NCBI RefSeq assembly: GCF_000224145.3
Contig: NW_004190481.2
Coordinates: 84,892 to 148,891 of the forward strand
Length of the DNA: 64,000 bases
DNA from: Ciona intestinalis
Taxonomy: Eukaryota > Chordata > Ascidiacea > Phlebobranchia > Cionidae
Direction of reading: 5' to 3'
Of the stretch, positions 13,901-21,312 are shown piece by piece (positions within the stretch are counted from its first letter, which is position 1; each line of letters begins with the position of its first letter). Made by a program: the position numbers and the translations under genes. A model generated the notes under the pieces. The model searched no databases, was not told the origin of the DNA, and saw nothing but the letters and a program-made list of their open reading frames with translations.

Positions 13901-14746
13901 CAAAAGGGTGTCCCATCTTACCCCACCCTACTACCTAAATAATTAACGTGACCGTTTCAGAGAATAGCTTGTCACTGCAACCATTGTGGGCGCATGTGTC
14001 CTTGACCAAGACACCTATAACGACAATTTCTCCAAACAGTGGTCACTTATTTTTAATTGTTTCATTGTCGGACATAAAAAATCACCTACTTACAAAGTTG
14101 CATACATGGTAACTCGTAAGCTGGCTTACGGGGTATATGAAACAAAACTTCCGTGTTATAACAATGTCGTTTCAAGATCACGCTTGATAATAAGTTACAT
14201 TTAATAAATTAAATAATATAGTAAGATGGGAGAAGATGTGACACTTTTAACACATAATATCCTGACCGTGTTTTAAACAATTAACAACGGTATATGGGAG
14301 TCGTGGGGATACGGTTTCATGATTCTTTAAATGTTCTTTGTTTACTAATAAATGGGACGAAGAAAATAAAATGGTACGGTGTCCCATCTTCCCCTTTCCC
14401 AATAAACGTTTAAATAAAATAACACTTCTAAATAGAGAAAAAAAGAAAAATTTAAAAATTATATACCATGGGAGAAGATGGGACACCCATTCATTCTATT
14501 TTGTCGTTCTATTTGGTGGTAAACAAAGAACATTCAAATGAAACTGTATCTCACGGCTTTAATAGACCGTTGTTTAAAACACGATCAGGAAGTTTAGATA
14601 TTATGCGCTAAAAGTGTCCCATCTTACCCCCTAGTACGATGGTTTTTAATTATGTGATTAATTATAGGAATACCTTGACTGTCTTGTGCAATCACTTTGG
14701 CGCTGCAGAGAAAAATCGTAGCTACGAATATAATCTTCAAGCCCAT
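1001..14746 (-). CDS. Secreted protein of tandem two-cysteine CUB modules (partial, 3' end outside window)
   Basis: Thirteen exons can be read on the minus strand: 14746-14674, 11822-11644, 10419-10278, 9537-9320, 8699-8558, 7528-7308, 6635-6494, 5100-4898, 4483-4342, 3878-3631, 3345-3204, 1979-1789 and 1142-1001. All have GT-AG borders and matching phases, giving 2,185 nt or about 728 residues. Exon 1 is a signal peptide. The rest form six CUB modules, each split over an 'a' exon (phase 1 start) and a 'b' exon (phase 0 start, always 142 nt). The a exons share the core SQPITSPNYPNNYPNN and a C-T/S-W motif; the b exons share a R-x-L-SG ... F-x-SD ... GFNA pattern. CUB domains bind protein or carbohydrate partners outside the cell. 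Thr-rich linkers precede modules 2 and 5. Oddity: each module has only the first cysteine pair. No catalytic domain is visible. CUB assignment is strong; function is unknown. Confidence 0.85.
1195..1500 (+). mobile_element. tRNA-derived SINE (family S)
   Basis: Contains CCTGCCTGTAACCCAGAGGT, the GGTTTAAGGCTCG B-box-like motif and the tail GCAAGTTACATTCA. The A-box region is partly lost. Confidence 0.85.
1575..1765 (-). mobile_element. SINE family S, 3' part
   Basis: Reads from the AATGAATGTAACTTACTTTA tail through ACCAGCTTACAAGTTACCAT to CCCATTAGTGACCAC. The tRNA-like head is missing. Confidence 0.8.
2050..2255 (+). mobile_element. Family M MITE
   Basis: Starts TATAGTAGGATGGGG and ends CCCCCACCCTACTATA. 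The core CCTGATCGTGTTTTAAACAG is present. Confidence 0.85.
2446..2735 (+). mobile_element. SINE family S
   Basis: Nearly complete: CTAACCCAGAGGTAATAGGT, GGTTCAAGGCT and the CACGAGGTGTATGAAACAG tail block. Confidence 0.85.
2833..3135 (+). mobile_element. SINE family S, full length with A and B boxes
   Basis: Starts GGCGCCGTTGCATAGTGGTT with the A-box TAGTGGTTAGCG. A variant B box and the GAGGATAAAGTAAG tail follow. The head resembles a tRNA gene. Confidence 0.9.
3204..3878 (-). CDS. CUB module 5 with Thr-rich linker (exons 3878-3631 and 3345-3204)
   Basis: The a exon begins IFVRTTTTTVTTTTSTIST, a mucin-like linker, followed by ETCGYNAVATSTRRLITS. It carries RRLITS where other modules have SQPITS. 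The start at 3878, not at the nearer AG at 3869, is the one that keeps frame with the module 4 donor. The b exon reads ISSNGKQLARLSGYHPN and ends in ATFSG. Confidence 0.8.
3410..4270. repeat. Family T repeat copies around CUB module 5
   Basis: Minus-type pieces at 3410-3600 and 4190-4270 and a plus-type 5' part at 3955-4075, recognised by GTAGCGACCACACTTATTT or its inverse and CAACAGTTGTTAAAACAC. Confidence 0.75.
4342..5100 (-). CDS. CUB module 4 (exons 5100-4898 and 4483-4342)
   Basis: Reads EHTPQAKENDCHFNQVAMTT, then SQPITSPNYPNNYPNNANC and SWRITAPEGMRVQ. The b exon reads LFNGNRLMRRLSGN and ends GFTGTYQ. The two cysteines of the first half are kept and the second pair is absent. A family T repeat copy fills most of the intron between the exons. 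Confidence 0.85.
4550..4890 (+). repeat. Family T repeat, full length with an internal duplication
   Basis: AGGTGTAGCGACTACGCTTA and AGGTATAGCGACCACGCTTA both occur, so the middle is present twice. The end is GACAAATAAAATTATTATTA. Confidence 0.8.
5215..5465 (-). repeat. Family T repeat
   Basis: TAATAATAATAACTTTATTT to AAGTGTGCATAAAGACACAA, the full inverted unit of about 250 bp. Confidence 0.85.
5440..6475. repeat. Two near-identical 430-bp blocks on either side of a gap
   Basis: Positions 5440-5869 and 6045-6475 match almost base for base: a family T end, a complete minus-strand SINE, then about 45 bp of unique intron. Differences are a few substitutions. The second copy continues into CUB exon 7; the first stops at the gap. 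A tandem duplication or two alleles placed side by side would both look like this. Confidence 0.8.
5870..6041. other. N gap, 172 bp
   Basis: A run of N between two near-identical blocks (5440-5869 and 6042-6475). It may hide an allele join or a lost exon of the CUB gene. Confidence 1.
6494..7528 (-). CDS. CUB module 3 (exons 7528-7308 and 6635-6494)
   Basis: The linker EYDPTTIETAVGSHST leads into CGNNLVATTTSQPITS and the usual PNYPNNYPNNADCTW core. The b exon reads ILSGDTQLAKLSGIQTN and ends GFRATYIG. Its donor lies just right of a near-identical repeat of intron sequence around the N gap at 5870-6041, so a missing or duplicated exon in that gap cannot be excluded. Confidence 0.85.
7725..7900 (-). 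repeat. Family T repeat
   Basis: Contains TCGATTACGGTAGCGAAGAT and GCGTGGTCGCTACACCTAGC. A shorter piece of the same family lies at 8425-8525. Confidence 0.8.
7984..8177 (+). mobile_element. Family M MITE
   Basis: Starts ATAGTAGAGTGGGGAAAG and ends CCCACACTCTACTATA. Confidence 0.85.
8558..9537 (-). CDS. CUB module 2 (exons 9537-9320 and 8699-8558)
   Basis: A Thr-rich linker (VTTTTAVTRTRT) leads into CDFNYVATTTSQPITS. In place of the usual CTWTI it has CFWMI. The b exon reads VSNGDTNLAKLSG and ends GFNATFVG. Only the first cysteine pair is present. Family M MITE and family S SINE copies sit between the two exons. Confidence 0.85.
8755..8985 (-). mobile_element. SINE family S, head and middle
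   Basis: Contains CGAGCCTTGAACCCATTACC (B box, inverted) and CTAACCACTTTGCCACGG (A box, inverted). It lies between the two exons of CUB module 2. Confidence 0.85.
9059..9257 (-). mobile_element. Family M MITE
   Basis: Starts TATAGTAGTGTTGGAAAAGA and ends TTCCCCCACCCTACTATA; the core is inverted. Confidence 0.85.
9850..10080 (-). repeat. Family T repeat
   Basis: GGCTTTATTTGTCTCTTCGA to GAATAGAAACAAAAGTGTG. Confidence 0.85.
10278..11822 (-). CDS. CUB module 1 (exons 11822-11644 and 10419-10278)
   Basis: Reads ETCGFNAVATTTSQPITS, then PNYPNNYTNN, a CTWTITAPPGMR core and TEREYDTLS. The b exon has IYKGNRRLRQYSG and ends GFNGSFF. The third and fourth CUB cysteines are replaced: E-Y-D where C-x-Y-D is usual, and QYSG where FCG is usual. 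The splice donor of the a exon directly abuts a GGGGTTAGTGGTTATA minisatellite. Confidence 0.85.
10450..10735 (+). mobile_element. SINE family S
   Basis: Contains GGTTCAAGGCTCG and the GCACGAGGTGTATAAAACAG tail block. It lies in the intron between CUB exons 2 and 3. Confidence 0.85.
11180..11632 (+). repeat. 16-bp minisatellite GGGGTTAGTGGTTATA
   Basis: About 20 or more visible copies of GGGGTTAGTGGTTATA with small changes, broken by a 66-N gap. The unit holds GGGGTTA, close to a telomere-type repeat, and the G runs could form quadruplexes. It abuts the splice donor of CUB exon 2 at 11643. Confidence 0.95.
11257..11322. other. N gap, 66 bp, inside minisatellite
   Basis: A run of N inside the 16-bp tandem repeat array, so the copy number of the array is not known. 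Confidence 1.
12595..12915 (+). mobile_element. SINE family S, full length
   Basis: Starts ACCGCCGTGGTATAGTGATT and ends GATAAAGTAAGTTACATTCG. It lies in CUB intron 1. Confidence 0.9.
13312..13630 (+). mobile_element. SINE family S, full length
   Basis: Starts GGCGCCGTGGCATAGTGGTT with TAGTGGTTAGCG and ends AGTAAGTTACATTTATTCAT. It is one of the best copies for defining the family. Confidence 0.92.
13740..13935 (+). mobile_element. Family M MITE
   Basis: GGGAGATGGGACCGCTTTAG to ACCCCACCCTACTACC with the usual core. Confidence 0.85.
13960..14200 (+). mobile_element. SINE family S, head-less
   Basis: Contains CATTGTGGGCGCATGTGTCC and CATGGTAACTCGTAAGCTGG with diverged 3' parts. Confidence 0.75.
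14218..14640. mobile_element. Two family M MITEs, plus (14218-14402) then minus (14460-14640)
   Basis: The pair faces opposite ways, about 60 bp apart. The second overlaps the donor side of CUB exon 1 within about 35 bp. Confidence 0.8.
14674..14746 (-). CDS. CUB gene exon 1: signal peptide
   Basis: Starts MGLKIIFVATIFLCSAKV and continues IAQDSQ, a classic hydrophobic signal peptide with likely cleavage near the alanine or glutamine. It ends in phase 1 before a GTATTC donor. This phase matches the G-plus-AA acceptor at 11822. A TATA-like site lies about 60 bp upstream. The 2.85-kb first intron holds SINE, MITE and minisatellite copies. Confidence 0.75.
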
Positions 14747-14803
14747 GTTGGTCCAGCACTTTAAAACTACCGGCTTGAATGACTGTACGTCAATTATTCG
14801 GTT

Positions 14804-14815
14804 GACTATATAGTA
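14804..14815 (-). promoter_or_regulatory. TATA-like site for the CUB gene
   Basis: ACTATATAGT lies about 58-68 bp upstream of the start codon at 14746, a spacing that suits a short 5' UTR. Inferred from position and motif only. Confidence 0.4.
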
Positions 14816-14904
14816 CACGGAATTTTAAATGATTAATTACTGAACTTATAAGAGTCGTGACTGCACCGAAGAACGTTTAATGTAAAAGGGACAAAGCGTT
14901 TCAT

Positions 14905-15110
14905 CTTGAATGAATGAATGAATGAATGAACTTGCTTTATCCTCACGTGGCCAGGAAACGACAGTCGTTAAACACTGGTGTTCTGTTTCATACACCTCGT
15001 GCCTGTTTACGAGTTACCATGATTTTTTTATGTGGGTATTTTTTAGGATTTTCTTTATTTTTTTATGTATGGCTGATAATTTGGACAACCCATTTAGTGG
15101 CTTTGGGGCA
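14905..15110 (-). mobile_element. SINE family S, 3' half
   Basis: Begins with an (AATG)n run and ACTTGCTTTATCCTCACGTG, then the CATACACCTCGTGCC block. It lies between the CUB and cationic-peptide genes. Confidence 0.8.
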
Positions 15111-15522
15111 CCCACATTGGTTCGGCATCAAGCATGAACATCGTTATTCTATGGTTATACGCAAAATAACGCGATAACGCGTCGCTGTGAGCTTTCCTCT
15201 TTGTAAATTAGAGCCTCTTATTTTTGTCTTTATCTTCAAAAATTTTTTTTATGTTTTTGATTTTAATTTGTAACTGCAAATTTTATGTATTAATAATTAA
15301 AATAAAAATACGATTGCTCCAATGTAAACCTGTTTAAATTTATTAAAACCTATGATAGTCGAGTCCCTTCATACTTTAAATGGTAAATTTAATCTTTACT
15401 CCGAATACTTTCTAAGGCTAGACCCTAATTACTACTTATACAATATCCAGTATGCTCAAAGCCAAATTTCCAAAATCTAAATTTTGTAAGTTTTCATATT
15501 TTCTGACAGTTCTTAATGCATT

Positions 15523-15835
15523 TTAGGGTGGGAAAGATGGAACACCTTTTCCTCCTTTTTCTTGTCCCAAAAATAAAGAACATTTAAAAAGAGTTATTAA
15601 ACCGTTTCCTCGTGGCTCACATAGAGTCGTTGTTTGTTTAAAACACGAACAGGATATTTGGATATTATGTGCTAAAGGTGACCCGTATTCTCCCACCCTA
15701 CTATGTATACTGTGTTATACTTTCATAACTTTCATAAACCGTTTTTAACTCTTTAAAACATGATCAGGATATTGTGACCCGTCTTCCCCACCCTACCGAA
15801 TGTTATGTGTCCCGTCTTCCCACCCTACTGATATG
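15523..15835. mobile_element. Family M MITE (minus) plus two extra right-end pieces
   Basis: A full copy (15523-15704) is followed by two short repeats of its CCCGTCTTCCCCACCCTAC end at 15770-15835. Confidence 0.75.
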
Positions 15836-15880
15836 TCTTGTATTACACGATAAAATAAGACTTAAGTATATTCATGCTGT

Positions 15881-15886
15881 TTTATT
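15881..15886 (-). terminator. Poly(A) signal AATAAA of the cationic peptide gene
   Basis: A canonical AATAAA on the minus strand lies about 55 nt after the stop codon at 15939. Confidence 0.65.
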
Positions 15887-15938
15887 GTAACACCAGCGAA
15901 GTAATTTACACATCGGCTGGTCTGATGGCTTCAGTTGT

Positions 15939-16818
15939 CTATTCACGCAAAACAAATTCCGGGAATTCGTCGTCAATGGCTGCAGCTAAAAATAAATATT
16001 TAGAGGAGGGGTAAGATGGGACATATTTTAGGCTGGGGTAAGGTGGGACATATTTTCATTCTATTTTCTCGTCCCATTTGGTAGTAAACAGAGAACATTT
16101 AAATAGTTATAAAACCGTATCAGGACTCCTATAAGCCGTTGTTAACCTTTTAAAGCATTTTATTGGATAATATGAGCTAAAGGTGTTCTATTTGGGATAA
16201 ATTAGTTTTGTTTTGGAAAAAAAAATTGTACACATTACGAAAAACCTTTATGTATGTATTCAATACGTAAAAAACTAACTATCACCAGTAAATTTTATAA
16301 AAACTTTTATTCAGTAAAAATATGTCTTGTAAACCTTATAACCAGTTAAGCCTATATCCAGTAAAACTGACATATTATATCATATCGGGGGGATTTTAAT
16401 ATAAATAATACTTAAAACCGGTATATAGTACGGTGGGGGAAGATGGGACACTTTTAGCACATAATATGCAAATATCCTGATCGCGTTTTAAACAATTAAG
16501 AACGGTCTATGGGAGTGGTGACCATACGGTTTAAAAGTTCTTTGAATGTTTTTTGTTTACTAAAATAGAATGAAAAGGCGTCCCATCTTCCCCCACCCCA
16601 CTATATATTTAAATGAACAATTTTTTAAGAAGAAACTATGAAACAAATAATAGTATTTGTAATAGCTTACCTTTTTCCATTTGACTAAAAGAGTCAGCAA
16701 GTAACCATCTGCGGCGGCGATCGCGACGACGACGACGTCTGTCCGACCAGTACCCTTGGGTTTCAGTGAGAACCAAAAGCCCGACGAGAAGTAGCAAGAG
16801 AAGCGCTGACTTGTTCAT
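15939..16818 (-). CDS. 64-residue secreted Arg-rich peptide, candidate antimicrobial-peptide precursor
   Basis: Two coding exons (16818-16671 and 15985-15939) give 64 residues. A noncoding 5' exon ends at 17050 with a GTAAGT donor, and its acceptor TTTCAG lies directly against the ATG. Residues 1-22 (MNKSALLLLLLVGLLVLTET, then QG) form a strong signal peptide. Residues 23-44 begin YWSD, then carry six arginines, an aspartate, four arginines, and WLLADSF. The tail is acidic and ends DDEFPEFVLRE. A signal peptide, a short cationic core and an anionic tail is the layout of many tunicate antimicrobial-peptide precursors, where the tail masks the core until cleavage. That role is inference; I do not recognise a specific named peptide. 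No cysteines are present, so it is not a defensin. A nuclear- or heparin-binding secreted peptide is an alternative. A TATA box and a poly(A) signal frame the gene, which supports a real, complete, independent transcript. Confidence 0.75.
16006..16200 (-). mobile_element. Family M MITE with a doubled left end
   Basis: GGGGTAAGATGGGACATATT is repeated as GGGGTAAGGTGGGACATATT before the rest of the element. It lies within about 20 bp of the cationic-peptide exon 2 acceptor. Confidence 0.75.
16426..16607 (+). mobile_element. Family M MITE
   Basis: GGTGGGGGAAGATGGGACAC to CCCCCACCCCACTATA. It lies in the intron of the cationic-peptide gene. Confidence 0.85.
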
Positions 16819-16829
16819 CTGAAATTTAT

Positions 16830-17030
16830 AACAATTAAACATAAATGGCTCGTTTGTCTGCTAGGTGTAGCGACCACGCTTATTTTCTTCCAATTAAATG
16901 AAAATATTTTTTGAATTGTAAGCTTTTTAACAACTGTTGGTTTTGTCGCTATTTTCTGTCCTTTTGTTTAACATTTTTCCAAATCTTCGCTACTGTAATC
17001 GAAGAAAAAAATAAAGTTACCACTATTATT
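16830..17030 (+). repeat. Family T repeat
   Basis: AACATAAATGGCTCGTTTGT to AATCGAAGAAAAAAATAAAG, inside the 5' intron of the cationic-peptide gene. A further partial copy is at 17245-17375. Confidence 0.85.
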
Positions 17031-17049
17031 AAACAACAGAATGACTTAC

Positions 17050-17075
17050 GTTGTTGTCTTCTGAGAGAAGTGATG
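17050..17075 (-). other. Noncoding 5' exon of the cationic peptide gene
   Basis: The sequence just before 17050 is followed by a consensus GTAAGT donor. It splices to a TTTCAG acceptor placed exactly at the ATG (16818). The upstream limit is estimated from the TATA box. The intron between (about 230 bp) contains a family T repeat. Confidence 0.5.
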
Positions 17076-17097
17076 ATAAGATGAAAAACTCAACGCT

Positions 17098-17104
17098 TTT
17101 TATA
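17098..17104 (-). promoter_or_regulatory. TATA box of the cationic peptide gene
   Basis: TATAAAA on the minus strand lies about 48 nt upstream of the end of the noncoding exon (17050). This would put the transcription start near 17070 and give a 5' exon of only 20-25 nt. Confidence 0.6.
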
Positions 17105-17892
17105 TCGATCGCGCTAGTTATTAATCCTTTGTTTGTTTTTAATATCTAACGATATTTCTTAGAAAATCTAGTTCGTTTCTAAGATTCTGCACTGGCTCAA
17201 TTTCTTGCAAACATGATGAAAAGCCTTTGAAACTTTTTTCTAAATTGAATTTAAATATGTTTTAACTGGAAGCGTGTTTTAACAACTGTTGTTTTGTCGC
17301 TATGTTTTGTATTTTCGTTTAAATATATTTCTAAAATCTTCGCTACCGCAAGCGAAAAGGCGAATTTAGGTATTATTACGTTATTAAATTGACCCAAAAG
17401 ACAAAGTACCTTCAAAAAACAGTTTTTATTTTCAAAGTACCAAAAATACTTCTAAAGAACACTTTTTATGTTTTAGCTAAAATGCAAATGTAATATAATA
17501 ACCTTTAAGTTAAGCAAGTAAAACGTTAACAGAATTTGCAATTTAATTGAACAAGTGTGCAGTTAAGTTGCCAAAATTGCAATTCTTTAGGTATTTACAC
17601 AAAACCGCATATAAGAGCACCACTTCGTAACCAAAAATTAAACATGTTCAAATGTAAAACTGTTTATTCGTATTTTGTCACAACTTCAACAAACTTTTTA
17701 AGTTAATAAGGGTAATTTGAAAGACAACAAAAAACAAACAAAAAATTCAACAAAAAATTTTAGTTAATAAGGATAATTTAAAAGTAAGATTTTTGTGAAA
17801 CTGAAAATTAGGACCCAATGTGTATGATGCTACCAATACAGTGAGCAATACAATGCGCAAATCAACAACCTAGAAAGGTAGTGTTTTTATAT

Positions 17893-18354
17893 ATAGTACG
17901 GTGGGGAAAGATAGGACACGTTTAGCACATGATACCCGAACATTATGATCGCGTTTTAAACAATTGAAAACGGTATGTTGGAGTCGGGGGGATACAGTTC
18001 TATGATTACTTAAATTTTCTTTGTTTGCTACCACATGTGACGAGAAAATAGAAGGAAAAGTGTCCCATCTTCCCCTACCCTGCTATATGCTACGGTGGGG
18101 AAAGATAAGACACCTTTAGCACATGATACCCGAGTATTCTGATCGTGTTTTAAACAATTAAAAACGGTCTATGGGAGTCGTGGGAAGACGTGGTTTAAAT
18201 GTTCTTTGCTTGCTACCAAATACGGTGAAAAATTCAAATATTTATAAATCTGTATCCTCATAACCCCCATAGACGTTGTTAATTGTTTAAAATATGATCA
18301 GGACGTTTGGATATTATGTGCTAAAAGTGTCCCATCTCCCCCACCCTACTATAC
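17893..18354. mobile_element. Adjacent family M MITEs, the second a hybrid of two half elements
   Basis: A plus copy (17893-18086) is followed directly by 18090-18354, which begins as a plus copy and ends with a minus-type right half (AACCCCCATAGACGTTG, ATGTGCTAAAAGTGTCCC). Confidence 0.8.
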
Positions 18355-18662
18355 CACAAAAAGCACCAATAGAATGAAACAATTACAAATTTTAACTGAC
18401 TTGCATCTTGGTTAACTTATAGACGAAACGGGTGACGTTTACATTAATTTAAAGCTTTGTGTTAATTAATTGATCAACGCGTCTTGGAAAATATCGCTTG
18501 TTGATATATTTTCGCCCTGCCATATTGTTCATCACTTTACAAAACAGCAGATTGTTTAATATGATTTAATAATTTCCGCAACAGTTTCGTGTTACAGCAG
18601 CACGACACAGCTTTAATTTATTTGCATGGTCTGGTAATTTTCCACTGTGCAGACTTTATCAT

Positions 18663-18852
18663 ATAGTAGTGTGGGGAAAGATGGGACACCTTGGGCACAT
18701 AAAATTATAATTGTCCTAATGCTGTTTTAAACAATTTACAACGGTCTATATGAAAATCGTGAGAATACGGTTTTATAATTTTTTGAATGTACTTCGTGTA
18801 CTACCAAATGGGACAAGAAAATAGAAATAAAAGGTGTCCCATCTTCACCCAC
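18663..18852 (+). mobile_element. Family M MITE inside an inverted-repeat arm
   Basis: The unsplit opposite arm (19660-19765) supplies an empty site, so this copy marks the element borders and a TA target. Confidence 0.85.
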
Positions 18853-19398
18853 CCATCTATATTAGTGCGCGAAATACGAGACGGTTAAACAAAAAACGAA
18901 TCTCCACAACTGTATAATTCATATGTTATATGAACCCAACCAGTAAAAGTTGTTAGATTTGTTTATTAAGCAGTCTGACAAAGTAGTTAGCGGATCATGA
19001 TGCAACTAAAGTTATCAACAACACAAAAAATATTCCCCCCCCCCCCCAAAATCAATAATGACCCACGAAGTAACATACTTGGTAACTCGTCAGCTGACAC
19101 AGGGTGTATGAAACAGAACACCCGTGTTATAACTACTGTCGTTGTCCCGCCACGCGTGTAAAAGCAAGTTACAATTAACTTTTACTGGCAAAAAGATATT
19201 TCTTTCTCTTCACTATATATATGCAATGTACCAGTTTAAACAGGTCGAAGCTTGGTTTTATCTGATAACGGTTTTGTGTTACACAACTCCAAGCTTATAC
19301 GCAGGTATTATTTTATAAAATTTGTTGTTTGTTCATATTTTATTCGTGTTTTCGTTCTTATTGTCTTCAGCAGGGAAAAAGTAACAAACGGTTTTCAG

Positions 19399-19590
19399 TA
19401 TAGTAGGGTTGGGGATGGGACACTTATTCTTTTTTTTTGTCCCATTTAACAGTAAACAAAAAAATATTTAAAAAACTATAAAACTGTATCCTCACGACTC
19501 CTATAGACCGTTGTTAATTGTTTAAAACTCCATCAAGATATTTGGTTATTATGAGCTAGAAGTGTCCCATATTCCCCCACCCTACTATAT
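19399..19590 (-). mobile_element. Family M MITE
   Basis: TATAGTAGGGTTGGGGATGG to TTCCCCCACCCTACTATA. Confidence 0.85.
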
Positions 19591-19867
19591 ACCTAACCGA
19601 ATGCCTAAAAAATTTCAAATGTTGAATAGAATTATTCAGATAATTATCACTTGTATACCAGTCTCGTATTTCGCGCACTAAAGGCAGACACAGTGGAAAA
19701 TTACCAGACCATGCAAATAAATTAAAGCTGTGTCGTGCTGTTGTAACACGAAACCATGGCGGAAGTCATTAAAACAGAACTAAAGACCTGATGTTTTGTT
19801 TAAATGGCGCTACATTATGATTGCATGGAAGCTCTTTGAGTAGATGTAACTGTTTAAGCAAACTTCT

Positions 19868-20085
19868 GTTTCTATTAGAAGTTTAACACGATAATGATTT
19901 TAAACATAAATGGCTCGTTTGTCTCTAGGTGTACCGACCACGCTTATTTTCTTCCAATTAAATGTAAATATGTTTTTAACCGTAAGCGTGTTTTAACAAA
20001 TGTTGTTTTGTCGCTATATCCTGATTTTTCGTTTAAAATATTTCTAAATCTTCGCTACCGTAATCGAAGAGACAAATTACGTTTT
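19868..20085 (+). repeat. Family T repeat
   Basis: TTTCTATTAGAAGTTTAACA to TCGAAGAGACAAATTACG. Confidence 0.85.
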
Positions 20086-20248
20086 TTTTTTATTATAGCT
20101 CGTTTGCTATATGACACCTACTGGTTGAATTCAACTTAACTAGTATCATAACATCGGCATCTAAACAAACATTATAACAAACTTGTCAAATAAGGCAAAT
20201 TTAGGATACAAGTTCACAAAACTTTGTTTCGTACATGTATATATATAC

Positions 20249-20435
20249 AGTAGGGTGGAGTAAGATGGGACACTTTTAGCACATAATGTACAAATATCCT
20301 GATGGTGTTTTAAATAATTAACAACGGTCTATGGGAGTCGTAAGGATACCGTTTTATAATTATTTGAATGTGCTGTTTCAACCACCAAATGAGACGTAAA
20401 AATAGTGTCCTATCTCTCCCCAACCTACTATATAT
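20249..20435 (+). mobile_element. Family M MITE
   Basis: CAGTAGGGTGGAGTAAGATG to CTCCCCAACCTACTATA. Confidence 0.85.
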
Positions 20436-20604
20436 ATGTGTACTGTTCGAAAATTCAAGCCAGGACCGAATCTGAAAAATAAAACTTAATTTTTCAGAAA
20501 CTCTATTTAAGCCATAAAAAGAAACGGACAAGCATTGAATAACCACCGAATTTGAAACAAAATCTGTCACAGATTTTAACAAAACTTCACAATATAAAAA
20601 CTAT

Positions 20605-20800
20605 ATTATAGGGTGGGGAAATATGGGACACCTTTTGCGAATAACATCCAAATATCCTGATCTTGTTTTAAAAATTGCTATCGGTGTATACGAGTCGTAA
20701 GGATACGGTTTTATATTTCTACAAATGTTTTTTGTTTACTACCAAAATGGAACGAGAAAATAGAATCAAAATTTGTCCCATATTACCCCACCCCTTTATA
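20605..20800 (+). mobile_element. Family M MITE
   Basis: TATTATAGGGTGGGGAAATA to TACCCCACCCCTTTATA; followed by a SINE part (20810-20965). Confidence 0.8.
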
Positions 20801-21126
20801 ATTACTTCAACTGAGTGGTCACTAATGGGTTGTTCAAATTATCAGCCATACATGAAAAAATCCCCCAAAATAATCACCTACAAAGTAATATACTTGGTAA
20901 CTCGTAAGCTGGCACGAGGGGTGTCGTTTTCCGGCCACGCGATGATAAAGCAAGTTACTCTAATTTTAACATTCGAATATAAATTGATTACAATGCTTTT
21001 ACAACCAGATTTACAAAATATTACCTAATAAACGTTGTGTGTATTGTTTTTCACACTTTTTGTGCTGACGTTGCTGTCATATATATCCTCTTAAATACGT
21101 ATTAGTTCTGTCTAAATATAGTGTTA

Positions 21127-21134
21127 TGACGTCA
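21127..21134 (+). promoter_or_regulatory. CRE palindrome upstream of the plus-strand lectin gene
   Basis: The perfect 8-bp palindrome TGACGTCA lies 179 bp upstream of the start codon at 21313. CREB/ATF-type factors bind this motif. There is no clear TATA box. Regulatory use is inference. Confidence 0.4.
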
Positions 21135-21312
21135 CACCCGTTTTTTTGTAAACAGCTTCCGTCGAATTATTACTAACTGCAACAACATTAGGTTTTATAG
21201 TAAATACACTACTAGGTAAAATGATTAAATTTAAAGCAGTTTTTGTTTCAGTAGTGTTAATACATTGTAACTAATCAAGGTTTTAATTTGTAAACTTTGC
21301 AAAAAACTAAGT

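Larger units (their letters stand above)
18585..19765. repeat. Large inverted repeat with a MITE inserted in one arm
   Basis: TTCGTGTTACAGCAGCACGA through CTGGTAATTTTCCACTGTG on the left reappears inverted at 19660-19765. TAGTGCGCGAAATACGAGAC is also shared. The left arm is split by a family M MITE (18663-18852); the right arm is unsplit. Confidence 0.85.
17110..21125. other. Intergenic region packed with repeats
   Basis: No coding exon could be supported. The stretch holds family M MITEs (17893-18086, 18090-18354, 18663-18852, 19399-19590, 20249-20435, 20605-20800), a family T copy (19868-20085), SINE fragments (19040-19175, 20810-20965) and an inverted repeat with arms near 18585-18870 and 19660-19765. 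Confidence 0.7.

Noticed and set aside
18858..19680. Gene inside the large inverted repeat
   Set aside because: Only SINE and MITE pieces and short frames are seen between the arms.
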